A stretch of 64,000 bases of DNA from Mesorhizobium sp. J428 (GTDB lineage Bacteria > Pseudomonadota > Alphaproteobacteria > Rhizobiales > Rhizobiaceae): positions 806,001 to 870,000 of the forward strand of contig NZ_JAJOMX010000001.1 of NCBI RefSeq assembly GCF_024699925.1. Direction: 5' to 3'. The first letter of the stretch is position 1. Each line of letters starts with the position of its first letter. This document shows, in pieces, positions 17,615 to 27,236 of this stretch. Below the pieces are notes generated by a model. That model did not search any database. It was not told the DNA's origin and saw nothing but the letters and a program-made list of their open reading frames with translations. Made by a program: the position numbers and the translations under genes.

Positions 17615-19800
17615 CTGGATGCCTCCGTGCTCCGCGCCTCGTCCTTGTCGCCCCGGGCGCTCCGGAAGAAATAGACGAGGCCGCGATAGGTCTGGAACAT
17701 CGCCAGCCGCAGGAACCAGATCGTCCCCATCAGGACGCCGGGATTGCGCCGCCGCGCGCTCTGGAACTGCGTCCACTGATCCGCGCTGGCGAAGACGAGA
17801 TCGGCGACGTAGCGGTGATGGTCCGCTACCGAGCGGATATATCTGCAGCCGATGGCGAGCCCGTCCGCAGATCGCTGCGAGTTGCGGATTTCCACTGGCA
17901 GAATCGCGGTGCCCGCGCCGGACAGCATCTCGAACCGAATGTTGACCTCGCCATCGCCCAAAGCATCGAGAGCGTCGCCGCGATACACCTTGATCCGCGC
18001 CCCGTTGACCGAGACGTCCTCGATCGTTCCCGGATACCAGATGCCGTCCCGCCCAAGCTCGCAGCGCCGCTTGATCTTGATCCGGCGCGTCGCGGCCCGC
18101 TCCCGCTTCTCCGACACCACGCCGAGCGCACAGCCCGCCATGATGAGGTTCAAGAGGTTCCACCCTCCGACGACCAGCGTGACATCGGCCTTGTAGGGCT
18201 CGGCATAGACCCGCCAGGCCGCGACCAGCGTTGCGACCGTCAGGAGAGCGAAGATCACGAAGAACGGCCGGCTGAGCTCCGAGAGCCGGCTGACCGCTAC
18301 GGATTCGTCCTTGGCCGTCACCTTGAACGTCGGCTTGCGCGGATTGAGCATCACCGAAATGACGGCCGGTAGAAGGTGGACCGATTGGATGTATTCGTAG
18401 AGTTCCGAAATCCACGGCCAGCGGAAACTGCCGTAGAGATAGTTCTGCATCATCAGGTTCACGATCATGTAGCTGAACGTGTAGGCGAGGAACTCGCCGC
18501 CCGAGGCCGTGAAGATCTGCAGGTCGAAGAAGAGATAGAACAGCGGCGCAAGAAGGAAGATGGTACGCGGGAAGGGAAACAGCCAGAACAGCGTCGAGGA
18601 CATGTAGCAGAGGCGCTGGGGGAAGCTCAGCCCGCGCTTGAGGAGCGGGAAGCGGAACCGCAGGATCTGCATCATGCCCTGCGCCCAACGGCTGCGCTGT
18701 CCGATGAAGCTCGCGAAAGTCGTCGGCTGGAGGCCGGCGATCAGCGGTTTGTCGACATAGACGCTGTTCCAGCCCCGTGAATGCAGCTCGATCGCCGTCT
18801 CGCAGTCCTCGGTGATCGAGATACCCGAGAAGCCGTTCGATTCCATCAGCGCGGCGCGGCGCAGGACCGCCGCCGAGCCGCAGAAGAAGGCGCCGTTCCA
18901 CTTGTCGAGGCCGCGCTGGATGATGCCGTAGAACATCTCGTTCTCGGACGGCATCTTCTCGAACGTCCTCAGATTCCTTTCGAGGGGATCGGGATTGAGG
19001 AAGAAGTGGGGTGTCTGCACGAGGAACAGTCGCGGGTCGTCATTGAAGTATCCGACCGTCTCCCGCAGAAAACTGCGCGTCGGCGCGTGGTCGGCATCGA
19101 AGACGGCGATCAGCTCGCCTTGTGAATGGGCGAGACCGTTGTTCATGTTGCCGGCCTTGGCGTGCTCGTTGCGTTCGCGCGTGAGATAGCGGGCGCCGAG
19201 GTCGGTGCAAAGTTGCTGCAGCAAGGTGTGCCGCTCGAGCGCCGTCTCGGCCTCCACGACATGGGCGGCGCTGCGCTTCTGCACCGTTCCGCCGTCGTCG
19301 AGCAGCCAGACGGTGAACTTGTCGGCGGGATAGTCCATCGCAAGCGCCGCCGCGATCGTGTCGGCCAGAAGCTGCGGGTCCTCGTTGTAGCTGGGCACGA
19401 AGACATCGACGGTCGGCAGGTTGGATTCGTCAGTCACGATCTTCGGCGGCCGCGACCGCAAGGGCTTGGCGACGATGAACAGGCTCAGCCCGAGCATGAA
19501 CACGCTGTACATCTCGGCGAGGTAGAGCAGCAGCCCGGGAATGAAGTTCTCAAGCTGGCTCACGGGCGGCAGCGTGCTCGTCGTGCGCCAATAGGCGTAA
19601 CGAAGGACGATGGCGGTTCCAAGCGCCAGAGCGACGAGACGCCAGTTGCCTTCGGCCCGCAGCAGCTTGAGGATCATCATCAGCACGAGCACGACAGTGC
19701 CGGCGATCAGATGCGTCTGGAGGTTGATCGGCAGCGACACGATCAGAAGGACCAGCGCCGCCGAAAGGGCCCAGACCAGGACAAGGAGAAACTTGCTCAT
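17611..19800 (-). CDS. bcsA: cellulose synthase catalytic subunit (UDP-forming)
   Basis: This 729-residue GT2 enzyme in the inner membrane polymerises UDP-glucose into cellulose and exports it. N-terminal helices are followed by the GT core: DDG (near 168), DADHAP (near 235), TEDCE (near 330) and QRSRW (near 366), the D,D,D,QxxRW set. More helices follow, then a C-terminal PilZ domain with an Arg-rich RRIKIKRR segment and DVSVNG, the c-di-GMP site. Synthesis should therefore depend on c-di-GMP. It lies between bcsN and bcsB. Confidence 0.95.
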   Translation of the reverse strand: MSKFLLVLVWALSAALVLLIVSLPINLQTHLIAGTVVLVLMMILKLLRAEGNWRLVALALGTAIVLRYAYWRTTSTLPPVSQLENFIPGLLLYLAEMYSVFMLGLSLFIVAKPLRSRPPKIVTDESNLPTVDVFVPSYNEDPQLLADTIAAALAMDYPADKFTVWLLDDGGTVQKRSAAHVVEAETALERHTLLQQLCTDLGARYLTRERNEHAKAGNMNNGLAHSQGELIAVFDADHAPTRSFLRETVGYFNDDPRLFLVQTPHFFLNPDPLERNLRTFEKMPSENEMFYGIIQRGLDKWNGAFFCGSAAVLRRAALMESNGFSGISITEDCETAIELHSRGWNSVYVDKPLIAGLQPTTFASFIGQRSRWAQGMMQILRFRFPLLKRGLSFPQRLCYMSSTLFWLFPFPRTIFLLAPLFYLFFDLQIFTASGGEFLAYTFSYMIVNLMMQNYLYGSFRWPWISELYEYIQSVHLLPAVISVMLNPRKPTFKVTAKDESVAVSRLSELSRPFFVIFALLTVATLVAAWRVYAEPYKADVTLVVGGWNLLNLIMAGCALGVVSEKRERAATRRIKIKRRCELGRDGIWYPGTIEDVSVNGARIKVYRGDALDALGDGEVNIRFEMLSGAGTAILPVEIRNSQRSADGLAIGCRYIRSVADHHRYVADLVFASADQWTQFQSARRRNPGVLMGTIWFLRLAMFQTYRGLVYFFRSARGDKDEARSTEASR

Positions 19801-19960
19801 CTCGACCGTACCCGACCAAACGGTTTCGTGTCGCGTGACTGCCCCTCAAGTCCGCGCATCATCTAAACGTCTGCGCCACTGCAGATTGTCTTAACGCACG
19901 GCGAAACGACCGAGTTCGGTAAGTTTTCCGTTAACGGCATCGCCTCGGCCGCCGGCAATG

Positions 19961-20854
19961 CTATCCGCCGCTTGGCGGCGGAGGCACGATCGGCGTCGTC
20001 CCTTCGCCCGGCGGTGGCGGCACCACAGGGGCGCCGGCGGGAGGAGGCGGCACGGGCTCTGGCGCCGGCTTCGGCGGCGGCGATGCGCTCGTGCGCACGG
20101 TTCGCCGCACCGCTGGCGGCTGTGCGGGCTCCGCAACTCCGTCAACCCACGAGCCATCGGCCGGATTGACCGTCTCGCCGGTCCTGCCGAGGCGAGGATC
20201 CGGATCCGGCGCATTTCCGCACGGGTTCCAGCCGCCCGGCAGCGATGCGTTGATGGTGTAGCCGTACATCATCGCCAGTAGCGAGCGCTCGGTGGCACCG
20301 CGCTGGCAGATGCGCATTCTGACCTGGATCGACCCCTGGGGCGAGAACGGGCCGGCGTTCTTGGCGCTCGTCATGCGCTGCCAGCCATAGAGGCACATGT
20401 CGCCCGACCCGTGCGTGCCGACCGCGTAGCCGAATGGGCCGTAGCTGTTTTGCGCATATAGCGGTGACCGGCGCATCGCCACGCCCGGGAAATAGGCCCG
20501 CAGTTCACGGCCGATGTCAGACGCGGCGAGGAAAGGATCGCCCGCGCGGGACGTGCCGGAGCCCTGCCCCATGCGACCGAAGATCTGTATCCTGATCATG
20601 TTCTGCCCCGACACCGCCGTGTCGGATGCAAGCACGATCTCCTGCTGGATGGCATTGCTGTAGGTGCGCTCGATGACGCCGGTGACCGCCGGACCACCAG
20701 GCGGCGGCAGCGCGAACGCCTTTGCGGGCTCCACGCTGCCGTTCAGTGCATGACGCGTCACGGCAGGCCCGCCGCAGCCAGCCAACGCCAGAACACAGAA
20801 ACTCAGCGCCGCCGCAGAGCAGATATGCCAACGCGGAAAGAACGCGAGGACCAA
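19961..20854 (-). CDS. bcsN: cellulose biosynthesis lipoprotein BcsN
   Basis: This is a protein of about 297 residues with a lipobox (LALAGC) and a Pro-rich C-terminus (PPPKPAPEPVPPPPAG and further runs). The central part matches the small BcsN family seen upstream of bcsA in Agrobacterium-type (type III) operons. The start is unclear. In the given frame only TTG 20854 is available, while an ATG about 25 bp upstream reads MIRGLSWSSRSFRVG...ALRRR in the adjacent frame and would give a better signal peptide if one base near 20803-20815 (a GCGGCGGCG run) were miscalled. BcsN function is not established. Confidence 0.75.
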   Translation of the reverse strand: MVLAFFPRWHICSAAALSFCVLALAGCGGPAVTRHALNGSVEPAKAFALPPPGGPAVTGVIERTYSNAIQQEIVLASDTAVSGQNMIRIQIFGRMGQGSGTSRAGDPFLAASDIGRELRAYFPGVAMRRSPLYAQNSYGPFGYAVGTHGSGDMCLYGWQRMTSAKNAGPFSPQGSIQVRMRICQRGATERSLLAMMYGYTINASLPGGWNPCGNAPDPDPRLGRTGETVNPADGSWVDGVAEPAQPPAVRRTVRTSASPPPKPAPEPVPPPPAGAPVVPPPPGEGTTPIVPPPPSGG

Positions 20855-21005
20855 GACAAGCCTCGAATCATTATATGCCCTCCGGCATCGTAGATCGCCT
20901 TGTCCGCTTTGCGCGCAGATAGTGGCGCCGGCACCGGTTCATCCACAACGAGGGTTGGCGACACTGGTTCCAGGCCGACCCTACGCGGCTGCGCCGCGAT
21001 AATGC

Positions 21006-21749
21006 TCACGTGAGCCCGCCGTCCGCCAGGATGGTGCGGCCGCTGATCCAGCGCGCGTCGTCGGAGACGAGGAAGGAGACGATGCCGGCGATGTCATCGG
21101 GCTGGCCGATCCGGCCGAGCGGCGTCGCGGCGCGGATCTGGTCGCCGCGTTCGGCGATGATCGCCGTCGTCATGTCGGTCTCGATCACGCCCGGCGCCAC
21201 AGCGTTGACGGTGATGCCGCTTGGACCGAGTTCCTTCGCATAGCCTTGCACCATCGCAACAATCGCTGCCTTCGATGCGGCATAGACGGTGCTCGTCGGG
21301 ATCGGGCTATAGGCGAGGCGCGAGGAGAAATGAACGATCCGCCCGCCCTGCCCCGCCATGGCGGCCGCCGCCGCTTTGGTCAGCATGATCGAGCCCAGCA
21401 CGTTGGTGTCGAACATCGCCCGCACATAGGCCTCGTCGACCTGGGCCAGCGGCCGGTACGGGCCGATCCCGGCCGTATTGACCAGCGCGTCGAGTCGGCC
21501 GAAATGTCGCTGCGCCTCCTCGACCATCCTTATGGCGTCGCCGTCGACGCCGATATCGCCCTTGACCGCGAAAGCGCTGCCGCCCGAGGCCGCGATCTCG
21601 TTGACGAGCACCTCGGCCTCCGCCGTCGCCGAGCGATAGCCGATCGCGACCGCGGCGCCGTCCGCCGCGAGCCGCCGCGCCACCGCAGCGCCGATGCCCC
21701 GTGAGCCGCCGACGACCAGCACCACCTTGCCTGCAAGCTTCTCGGCCAT
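21006..21749 (-). CDS. short-chain dehydrogenase/reductase (SDR)
   Basis: This is a 247-residue classical SDR: NAD(P) motif GGSRGIGAAVARRL near the N-terminus, NTAG (LVNTAGIG), catalytic Ser region HFSSRLAY and the YxxxK motif YAASK, ending WISGRTILADGGLT. The residue after the first beta strand and Arg in GSRG suggest NADP preference, which is tentative. ATG 21749 has a GGAGAAA site 5-10 nt upstream. It is the last gene of the minus-strand catabolic operon, 10 bp after the flavodoxin-fold reductase. Substrate unknown. Confidence 0.85.
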   Translation of the reverse strand: MAEKLAGKVVLVVGGSRGIGAAVARRLAADGAAVAIGYRSATAEAEVLVNEIAASGGSAFAVKGDIGVDGDAIRMVEEAQRHFGRLDALVNTAGIGPYRPLAQVDEAYVRAMFDTNVLGSIMLTKAAAAAMAGQGGRIVHFSSRLAYSPIPTSTVYAASKAAIVAMVQGYAKELGPSGITVNAVAPGVIETDMTTAIIAERGDQIRAATPLGRIGQPDDIAGIVSFLVSDDARWISGRTILADGGLT

Positions 21750-21759
21750 GGCTTTCTCC

Positions 21760-22479
21760 TTATCTCTGCTGCCGCCAGGCGCCGTCCGGCACGAGGTCGA
21801 GCGGGTTGTCGATCTTGAGGCTGCGGTCGACCGGCTTGGCAGCCGCCTGCAGCACCCGTTCCTCCAGTGCGTCGAGATAGGCCGCGCGTCCAGCCGCATC
21901 GACGCGCGGCGCGCCATAGGCAACGAAGGGCGGCTCCAGCTCGTATCCCATATATTCGAGGCCGAGATGCTGGATCTGCCACAGCACCTGCCGTTCCAGT
22001 TCGCCATAGGCGGCGCCCGCGCCGAAGCGCGCCGTCGTGCCGCCTGACGTGAGCGACACCATCGCACGCCGGCCGCGGAAGACGCCGGTGTCGAAGCGCA
22101 GCCCGTCGGCATAGCCGAAGCCATAGGAGAAGACGCGCTCGCCCCAGCCCTTTAGGATCGCCGGCACCCCGCCCCACCAGAGCGGGAACTGCAGGATGAG
22201 GAGATCGGCATCGGCCACGCGCTTCTGTTCGCGCGCGATGTCAGGCGCATAGGTGCCATGGCGCGCCGCGTGCGCCTGCTCGGTCTGATAGTGAAAGACG
22301 TGCCGGTCGGCGACCGTCAGGAAATCGTGACGGCCGGCAACCGGATTGAACCCTTCGCCGTAAAGGTCGGAAATCACCACCTCATGCCCGGCTCGGGTCA
22401 ACGCATCCCGCGCGCGGTCGCGCATCGCGGCATTGAACGACGCAGGCTCGGGGTGGGCGTAGACGATGAGGACGTTCAT
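21760..22479 (-). CDS. flavodoxin-fold NAD(P)H dehydrogenase (quinone)
   Basis: This is a 239-residue NQO1/MdaB/KefF-like flavoprotein. The N-terminus MNVLIVYAHPEPASFNAAM is the typical FMN/FAD phosphate-binding start, and FPLWWGGVPAILKGW and GGTTARFGAGAAYG are the family's cofactor and substrate regions. The usual role is two-electron reduction of quinones or similar electrophiles. In this operon it might reduce a pathway intermediate. Start ATG 22479. It lies 46 bp after the BKACE gene. Confidence 0.8.
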   Translation of the reverse strand: MNVLIVYAHPEPASFNAAMRDRARDALTRAGHEVVISDLYGEGFNPVAGRHDFLTVADRHVFHYQTEQAHAARHGTYAPDIAREQKRVADADLLILQFPLWWGGVPAILKGWGERVFSYGFGYADGLRFDTGVFRGRRAMVSLTSGGTTARFGAGAAYGELERQVLWQIQHLGLEYMGYELEPPFVAYGAPRVDAAGRAAYLDALEERVLQAAAKPVDRSLKIDNPLDLVPDGAWRQQR

Positions 22480-22525
22480 GGCCGGAGGAAGATCCTGGCA
22501 AGCGCTGTCATCAAACCCATCATCC

Positions 22526-23455
22526 TCAGAAATTCACCTTGTCTGCGCCCTTGAGCTGCAGGATGTCGCGGGCCTCGGCGGGTGTGGCGATCTCGAGGCC
22601 GAGGCCTTCGATGATCGAGCGCACCTTCGTCACCTGCTCGGCATTGGTCTTCGCCATCCGGCCCGGACCGAGCCACAGCGAATCCTCCAGCCCGACGCGC
22701 ACATTGCCGCCCATCGCGGCCGCCTGCGCCGCGATCCGCATCTGGTTGGCGCCCGCCCCCAGCACCGACCACGAATAGCTGTCGCCGAACAGGCGGTCGG
22801 CCGTCCGCTTCATATGCGCCACGTCCTCCGCATGCGCCCCGATCCCGCCCAGGATGCCGAACACCGACTGCACGAAGAAGGGCGGCTTCACCAGGCCGCG
22901 GTCGACGAAATGCGCCAGCGTGTAGAGATGGCCGATGTCGTAGCACTCGATCTCGAAACGCGTGCCGTTCTCCGCACAGGTCGTCAGGATGTTCTCGATG
23001 TCGGCGAAGGTGTTCTTGAAGATGCGGTCGCGCGAGCCTTCGAGATAGGGCAGCTCCCAGTCATGCTTGAACTCCTTGAAGCGGGCGAGCATCGGGTAGA
23101 GGCCGAAGTTCATCGAGCCCATGTTGAGCGAGGCGACCTCCGGCTTGAAGGTGGCGACCGGCTGCAGCCGCTCCGCAATCGTCATGGTCGAGGCGCCGCC
23201 GGTGGTGATGTTGACCACGCAGTCGGAGCGCTGCTTGATCACCTTGAGGAACGGCTCGAAGGCAGCCGGCGACTGGTCGGGCAGGCCGTTCTTCGGATCG
23301 CGCGCATGCAGGTGCACGATCGCCGCCCCCGCCTCCGCCGCACCGATCGCCGCATCCGCGATCTCACTCGCCGTCACCGGCAGATGCTCCGACATCGACG
23401 GCGTGTGGATCGAACCCGTCACCGCGCACGTGATGATAACCTTGCGAGGGGCCAT
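22526..23455 (-). CDS. beta-keto acid cleavage enzyme (BKACE, DUF849)
   Basis: This is a 309-residue TIM-barrel, Zn-dependent enzyme of the BKACE family, which condenses a beta-keto acid with acetyl-CoA and splits it to acetoacetate and a CoA ester. The Zn motif HLHARD is seen (IVHLHARDPKNGLPD), with later family motifs SWSVLGAGANQM and VGLEDSLWLGPG. Substrate varies widely within the family and cannot be fixed from sequence. I chose ATG 23455 (MAPRKVIITCAVTGS) with GGGAGA upstream, since the longer frame adds an Arg/Pro-rich tail with no family match. Confidence 0.85.
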   Translation of the reverse strand: MAPRKVIITCAVTGSIHTPSMSEHLPVTASEIADAAIGAAEAGAAIVHLHARDPKNGLPDQSPAAFEPFLKVIKQRSDCVVNITTGGASTMTIAERLQPVATFKPEVASLNMGSMNFGLYPMLARFKEFKHDWELPYLEGSRDRIFKNTFADIENILTTCAENGTRFEIECYDIGHLYTLAHFVDRGLVKPPFFVQSVFGILGGIGAHAEDVAHMKRTADRLFGDSYSWSVLGAGANQMRIAAQAAAMGGNVRVGLEDSLWLGPGRMAKTNAEQVTKVRSIIEGLGLEIATPAEARDILQLKGADKVNF

Positions 23456-23480
23456 CGGCGATCTCCCTTGTCTGTCGGCG

Positions 23481-24425
23481 TCAGGCCGCGAGGCCCAGCA
23501 GGCCGGCGGCATTGGCCGAGGTGATCTTCCTGATGTCGGCCTTCGACACCTGATGGTCGAGGAGATCGGAAACGATCATCCGGTAGCCGTCGACCGGCTT
23601 CGGCGCCTGGGTCAGGCCGAGGTCGGAACCGAGGATCGTGCGGTCGACACCCGCCACCTCCATCATGTGGATCAGGTCCTCGGTCTCGTGCTGCTTGGCG
23701 CGGCCCGGGATGAACATGCAGATCGAGTGCTCCATATAGGCGCCCAGCTCGACCAGCCCGCGGATGTCGTCGTCCGAACAGCCGACAATGTAGCTCGGAT
23801 GATTGACCATCAGCTTCCTGACGCCCCGCTTCTTCGCTTCCTCGAACAGGGCGAACAGCTCCGGCACGTTGAGATGGCCGCCCGCCAGGATCACGTCACC
23901 CTCTGCGATCAAGTCGCAGATCTGCTTGGCCTCGTCGATCAGCCTGCCGTTCGCGTCGAGGACGGTCAGCGGGATCGGCGCCAGCATCGGCTTGGCCGTC
24001 TTCGGGAACGACTTCGACGCATAGGCCTCGATGTGGTTCTTCGCCGCGAAGGTCGGGAACCAGACGATCTTGCCGCCGAGCTTGATCGAATGGTCGACGG
24101 CGTGCGGGTTGATGCCGCCCGACGCATTGTTCAGCGCGACGCCCGAGAACAGCTGCACCTTCGAATCCGGATAGATGTCCTTCAGCACGGCGCAGTGCGG
24201 CATGCCGACATAGTAGTGATCCTTGTAGAGCAGCGCCTTGAAGCCTGCTTCCTCGGCCATCCGGAACGCCTCGGTGTGCCCGAGGATGCGTGGCATCGCG
24301 GCCGGGCCGGAATGGCAGTGCAGGTCGATCGCGCCGACCAGCAGATCGGCGACCTCGGCCTTGCGCGCCGCGCTCATTTCCGGAAGCGGCACGATCATCG
24401 GATAGTCGGTGGTGGTGTCGGCCAT
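23481..24425 (-). CDS. DUF6282 metal-dependent hydrolase-like protein
   Basis: This is a 314-residue amidohydrolase-like TIM-barrel protein. An HxH metal motif is visible in AIDLHCHSGPAAMPR, with later HLNVPELF, MVNHPSYIVG and SDLGL resembling the remaining metal ligands. DUF6282 has no assigned reaction. Gene order with HpcH aldolase and BKACE enzymes suggests hydrolysis or decarboxylation of an intermediate from the imported acid. Separated from its neighbours by about 25 bp on each side. Confidence 0.75.
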   Translation of the reverse strand: MADTTTDYPMIVPLPEMSAARKAEVADLLVGAIDLHCHSGPAAMPRILGHTEAFRMAEEAGFKALLYKDHYYVGMPHCAVLKDIYPDSKVQLFSGVALNNASGGINPHAVDHSIKLGGKIVWFPTFAAKNHIEAYASKSFPKTAKPMLAPIPLTVLDANGRLIDEAKQICDLIAEGDVILAGGHLNVPELFALFEEAKKRGVRKLMVNHPSYIVGCSDDDIRGLVELGAYMEHSICMFIPGRAKQHETEDLIHMMEVAGVDRTILGSDLGLTQAPKPVDGYRMIVSDLLDHQVSKADIRKITSANAAGLLGLAA

Positions 24426-24450
24426 GGTCGTTCTCCTTGCTCTTTTGCGG

Positions 24451-25239
24451 TCACGCGCTCTTGGCGCCGACAGCGGAAATGTCTGCGTAGGCCTTCAGCG
24501 CCGCCTGGCGCATGAAGCCCTGGTCGGACGCGACGATGAACGTCGTCGCCCCCATCTTGTGGAACCGGTTGGCATCGTCGGCATTGGCGACCATCATCGC
24601 CACCGGCTTGCCCACCTTCTTTGCCGCGGCGATGATCCTCTCGCAGGCGGCCATGATCTCCGGCGCGTCCATCGCGGGTGCGCCGAGCGCCACCGTCAGA
24701 TCGCCGCGGCCGATGAAGACGCCGTCCAGCCCCTCGGTGGCGACGATTGCATCGATGTCGTCCAGCGCCTCGGGGTCCTCGATCATCGCGATGAAGGTCA
24801 CGGATGCGTCCTGCGCGTCGACATGCGGCCAGACCCCGACGGCGCCGAAATTGCCGGCGCGCGTCGTGTTGGAGAAGCCGCGCCGGCCGCCGCGGAACCG
24901 GCAGGCCCGGGCGATCTCCTGCGCCTTGGCGACCGAGCTCACATGCGGCACCAGCACGCCGGTCGCGCCGTCGTCGAGCACTGCGAGAATCTTCGCGGCA
25001 CTCGGCTCGGCCACCCGGACGATTCCCGCGGTGCCGGACGCCCGGGCGGCGAGCAGAGCGTGGTCGATCGTCACGCGATCCCACGGCGCGTGCTCCTCGT
25101 CGATCACCACAAACTCGAACCCGGCCTGGCCGAGGATCTCGACCGGATGGCTGGAGGGCGTCTTGACGAAGGTGCCGACGAGGGTCTCCCCGGCGACGAA
25201 GCGCTGGCGGAAACCGGTTGAAGCGGGTTGGGCAGGCAT
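24451..25239 (-). CDS. HpcH/HpaI-type class II aldolase
   Basis: This is a 262-residue Mg/Mn-dependent aldolase that usually cleaves 2-keto-3-deoxy or 4-hydroxy-2-oxo acids to pyruvate plus an aldehyde. Typical motifs are GTFVKTPSSHPVEILG near the start, FVVIDEEHAPWD, VSSVAKAQEIARACRF and the metal/pyruvate-site region MIEDPEALDDID with GVFIGRGDL. Substrate not determinable. It begins 30 bp after dctM and lies in the same operon as the TRAP transporter. Confidence 0.85.
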   Translation of the reverse strand: MPAQPASTGFRQRFVAGETLVGTFVKTPSSHPVEILGQAGFEFVVIDEEHAPWDRVTIDHALLAARASGTAGIVRVAEPSAAKILAVLDDGATGVLVPHVSSVAKAQEIARACRFRGGRRGFSNTTRAGNFGAVGVWPHVDAQDASVTFIAMIEDPEALDDIDAIVATEGLDGVFIGRGDLTVALGAPAMDAPEIMAACERIIAAAKKVGKPVAMMVANADDANRFHKMGATTFIVASDQGFMRQAALKAYADISAVGAKSA

Positions 25240-25269
25240 GGGCTTGGTTCCGTTGCTGTGGGTGGCCGG

Positions 25270-26550
25270 TCAGGGCGCCGGGGTCATGAAATTGGGCAGC
25301 CAGAGCGTCACGGCAGGCACCAGCGCGATGAGTGCGAGCAGACCGATGCAGATGAAGAACATCGGTATGACCTCCTTGCTGACAGCTCCGAGCGACTGGC
25401 CCGAGATGGCGCAGACGACGAACAGGCAGACCCCGACGGGCGGCGTGACCATGCCGATCACGACGTTCAGCGTGACCATGACGCCGAACTGGACGAGGTT
25501 CATGTCGATCACCTCGGCCACCTTGAGCAGAATCGGCATGGTGACGATCATCACCGAGATCGGCTCCAGGAACTTGCCGAGGATCAGCAGCATGATGTTG
25601 ATCATCAGCAGGATCACCAGCTTGTTGTCGCTGATCGAGAGCAGCTGGTTGGCGAACGTGGTCGGCACCTGCTCGATGGTCAGCGCGAAGGCGACGATCG
25701 AGGCCATGGCCAGGATGAACAGCAGGCCGGAGGTGGCGATCGCGGTCGAGATCAGCGACTGCCAGACCTTGTCGAAGGTCAGTTCGCGGTTGAACAGGCC
25801 GACCGCAAGCGAATAGGCGACAGCGACCGCGGCCGATTCCGTGACGGTGAAGACGCCGGTCTTGACGCCGCCGACGATGATGACGGGCAGCATGAGCGCC
25901 GGGATCGCCGCCCACAGGGCCTTCCAGCGCTCGTTCCACGGCACGCGCGGCATGCTGGGATAGTCGTTGCGCACGGCCTTCCACCAAGCATAGGCGAGCA
26001 GCGACACGCCGAGGATCAGGCCCGGCACCACGCCGGCGATGAACATTTGGCCGATCGATGCGCCGGAGAGCACGCCAAACACGATCATGGTGATCGACGG
26101 CGGAATGAGCGGATCGATCACGGAGCTCATCGCCACGAGTGCTGCGCCATAGGCCTTCGGAATGCCCTGCTTGGCCATGGCCGGGATCATGAACGAGCCG
26201 ATCGCGGACGCCTGCGCGATCGCGCTGCCGGAAATGCCGGCGAACAAGGTGGAGGCCAGGACGGTCACCAGCGAGAGACCGCCCTTGAAGTGCCCGACCA
26301 GCGCGTTGGCGAAGCCGATCATGCGGCCAGACAGACCGCCCGAGTTCATCAGGCTCCCGGCCAGCAGGAACAGCGGGATCGTCAGCAGCACGAACTGATC
26401 GACGCCCTGCAGCATGCGCTGAGGCAGCGCCATGACCAGCGCACCATTGCCGGTCAGATAGAGATAGAGCAGGCCGCCGGTGCCGAGCGCCAGCGAGATC
26501 GGGATGCCGAGAACGAGGAAGGTGGCGAAGATTCCGAGGAACGGGATCAT
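25270..26550 (-). CDS. dctM: TRAP transporter large permease (DctM)
   Basis: This is a 426-residue 12-13-helix membrane protein, the main channel of a tripartite ATP-independent periplasmic transporter. It begins MIPFLGIFATFLVLGIPISL and carries the DctM-type segments FAGISGSAIAQASAIG and PSITMIVFGVLSGASIG. ATG 26550 overlaps the dctQ stop (ATGA). Forms the membrane complex with DctQ and imports a carboxylate-type solute using an ion gradient. Confidence 0.9.
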   Translation of the reverse strand: MIPFLGIFATFLVLGIPISLALGTGGLLYLYLTGNGALVMALPQRMLQGVDQFVLLTIPLFLLAGSLMNSGGLSGRMIGFANALVGHFKGGLSLVTVLASTLFAGISGSAIAQASAIGSFMIPAMAKQGIPKAYGAALVAMSSVIDPLIPPSITMIVFGVLSGASIGQMFIAGVVPGLILGVSLLAYAWWKAVRNDYPSMPRVPWNERWKALWAAIPALMLPVIIVGGVKTGVFTVTESAAVAVAYSLAVGLFNRELTFDKVWQSLISTAIATSGLLFILAMASIVAFALTIEQVPTTFANQLLSISDNKLVILLMINIMLLILGKFLEPISVMIVTMPILLKVAEVIDMNLVQFGVMVTLNVVIGMVTPPVGVCLFVVCAISGQSLGAVSKEVIPMFFICIGLLALIALVPAVTLWLPNFMTPAP

Positions 26551-27116
26551 GATATGCTCTCCGCGTTCACTGGAACCGAGACGGGGCGGCCGGTCGCCAC
26601 GCACCATGTGTCGTAGGCGAGCCGTCCGAGGAAATGGACAAGGAGAAGCGCGCAGCCGAGCGGCACGGCGACGTAGATCCAGAACACCGGCACCCGCAAT
26701 TCATCGCCGGTCAGCGACATCCAGATGAAGTCGATCGCGGGGATCATCTGAGCGCCGAAGCGGAGCGCATGGCCGATGCCGGACTGGATGATCATGTAAA
26801 GAAAGATCGTCACCGGAATCGCGGTGACGAGCCGTATCGTCATGTAGACCCACGGTGATACACGCGTTGAAAACAGGTCGAGGACGACCATCTCGCCGCG
26901 ATGATAGGCGTAGCCGATGAACAGGAATGTCTGCCACAACAGGATGTAGCGGCAGAGCTCCTCGGCCCAGATCAGCGACGAGTTGAAGATGTAGCGGGCG
27001 ATGACCTGCACCACCATGATCGTGACGATCACGCCCATGGAAGCGCCCGCGAGAAACTTGATGACCCGTTCATACCCGGAGAACAGGGTGGTCGGGACCG
27101 AATGTGTCGTCGTCAT
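26547..27116 (-). CDS. dctQ: TRAP transporter small permease (DctQ)
   Basis: This is a 189-residue membrane protein with four helices, for example GASMGVIVTIMVVQVIARY and YILLWQTFLFIGYAYHRGE, the latter containing the DctQ-typical W and HRGE region. It couples to DctM by an ATGA overlap and follows dctP by 120 bp. Confidence 0.88.
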   Translation of the reverse strand: MTTTHSVPTTLFSGYERVIKFLAGASMGVIVTIMVVQVIARYIFNSSLIWAEELCRYILLWQTFLFIGYAYHRGEMVVLDLFSTRVSPWVYMTIRLVTAIPVTIFLYMIIQSGIGHALRFGAQMIPAIDFIWMSLTGDELRVPVFWIYVAVPLGCALLLVHFLGRLAYDTWCVATGRPVSVPVNAESIS

Positions 27117-27236
27117 TCAGAGGTTCGCCTTCAACGCGGCCACACCACCTTGGACAGCATGGCCGGGACCAACGGGCGGCGGTCAACGCCGCCCGTGAGG
27201 TTATGGAGGGATAGGGGCGATCGCCCCGGGGGTGCC

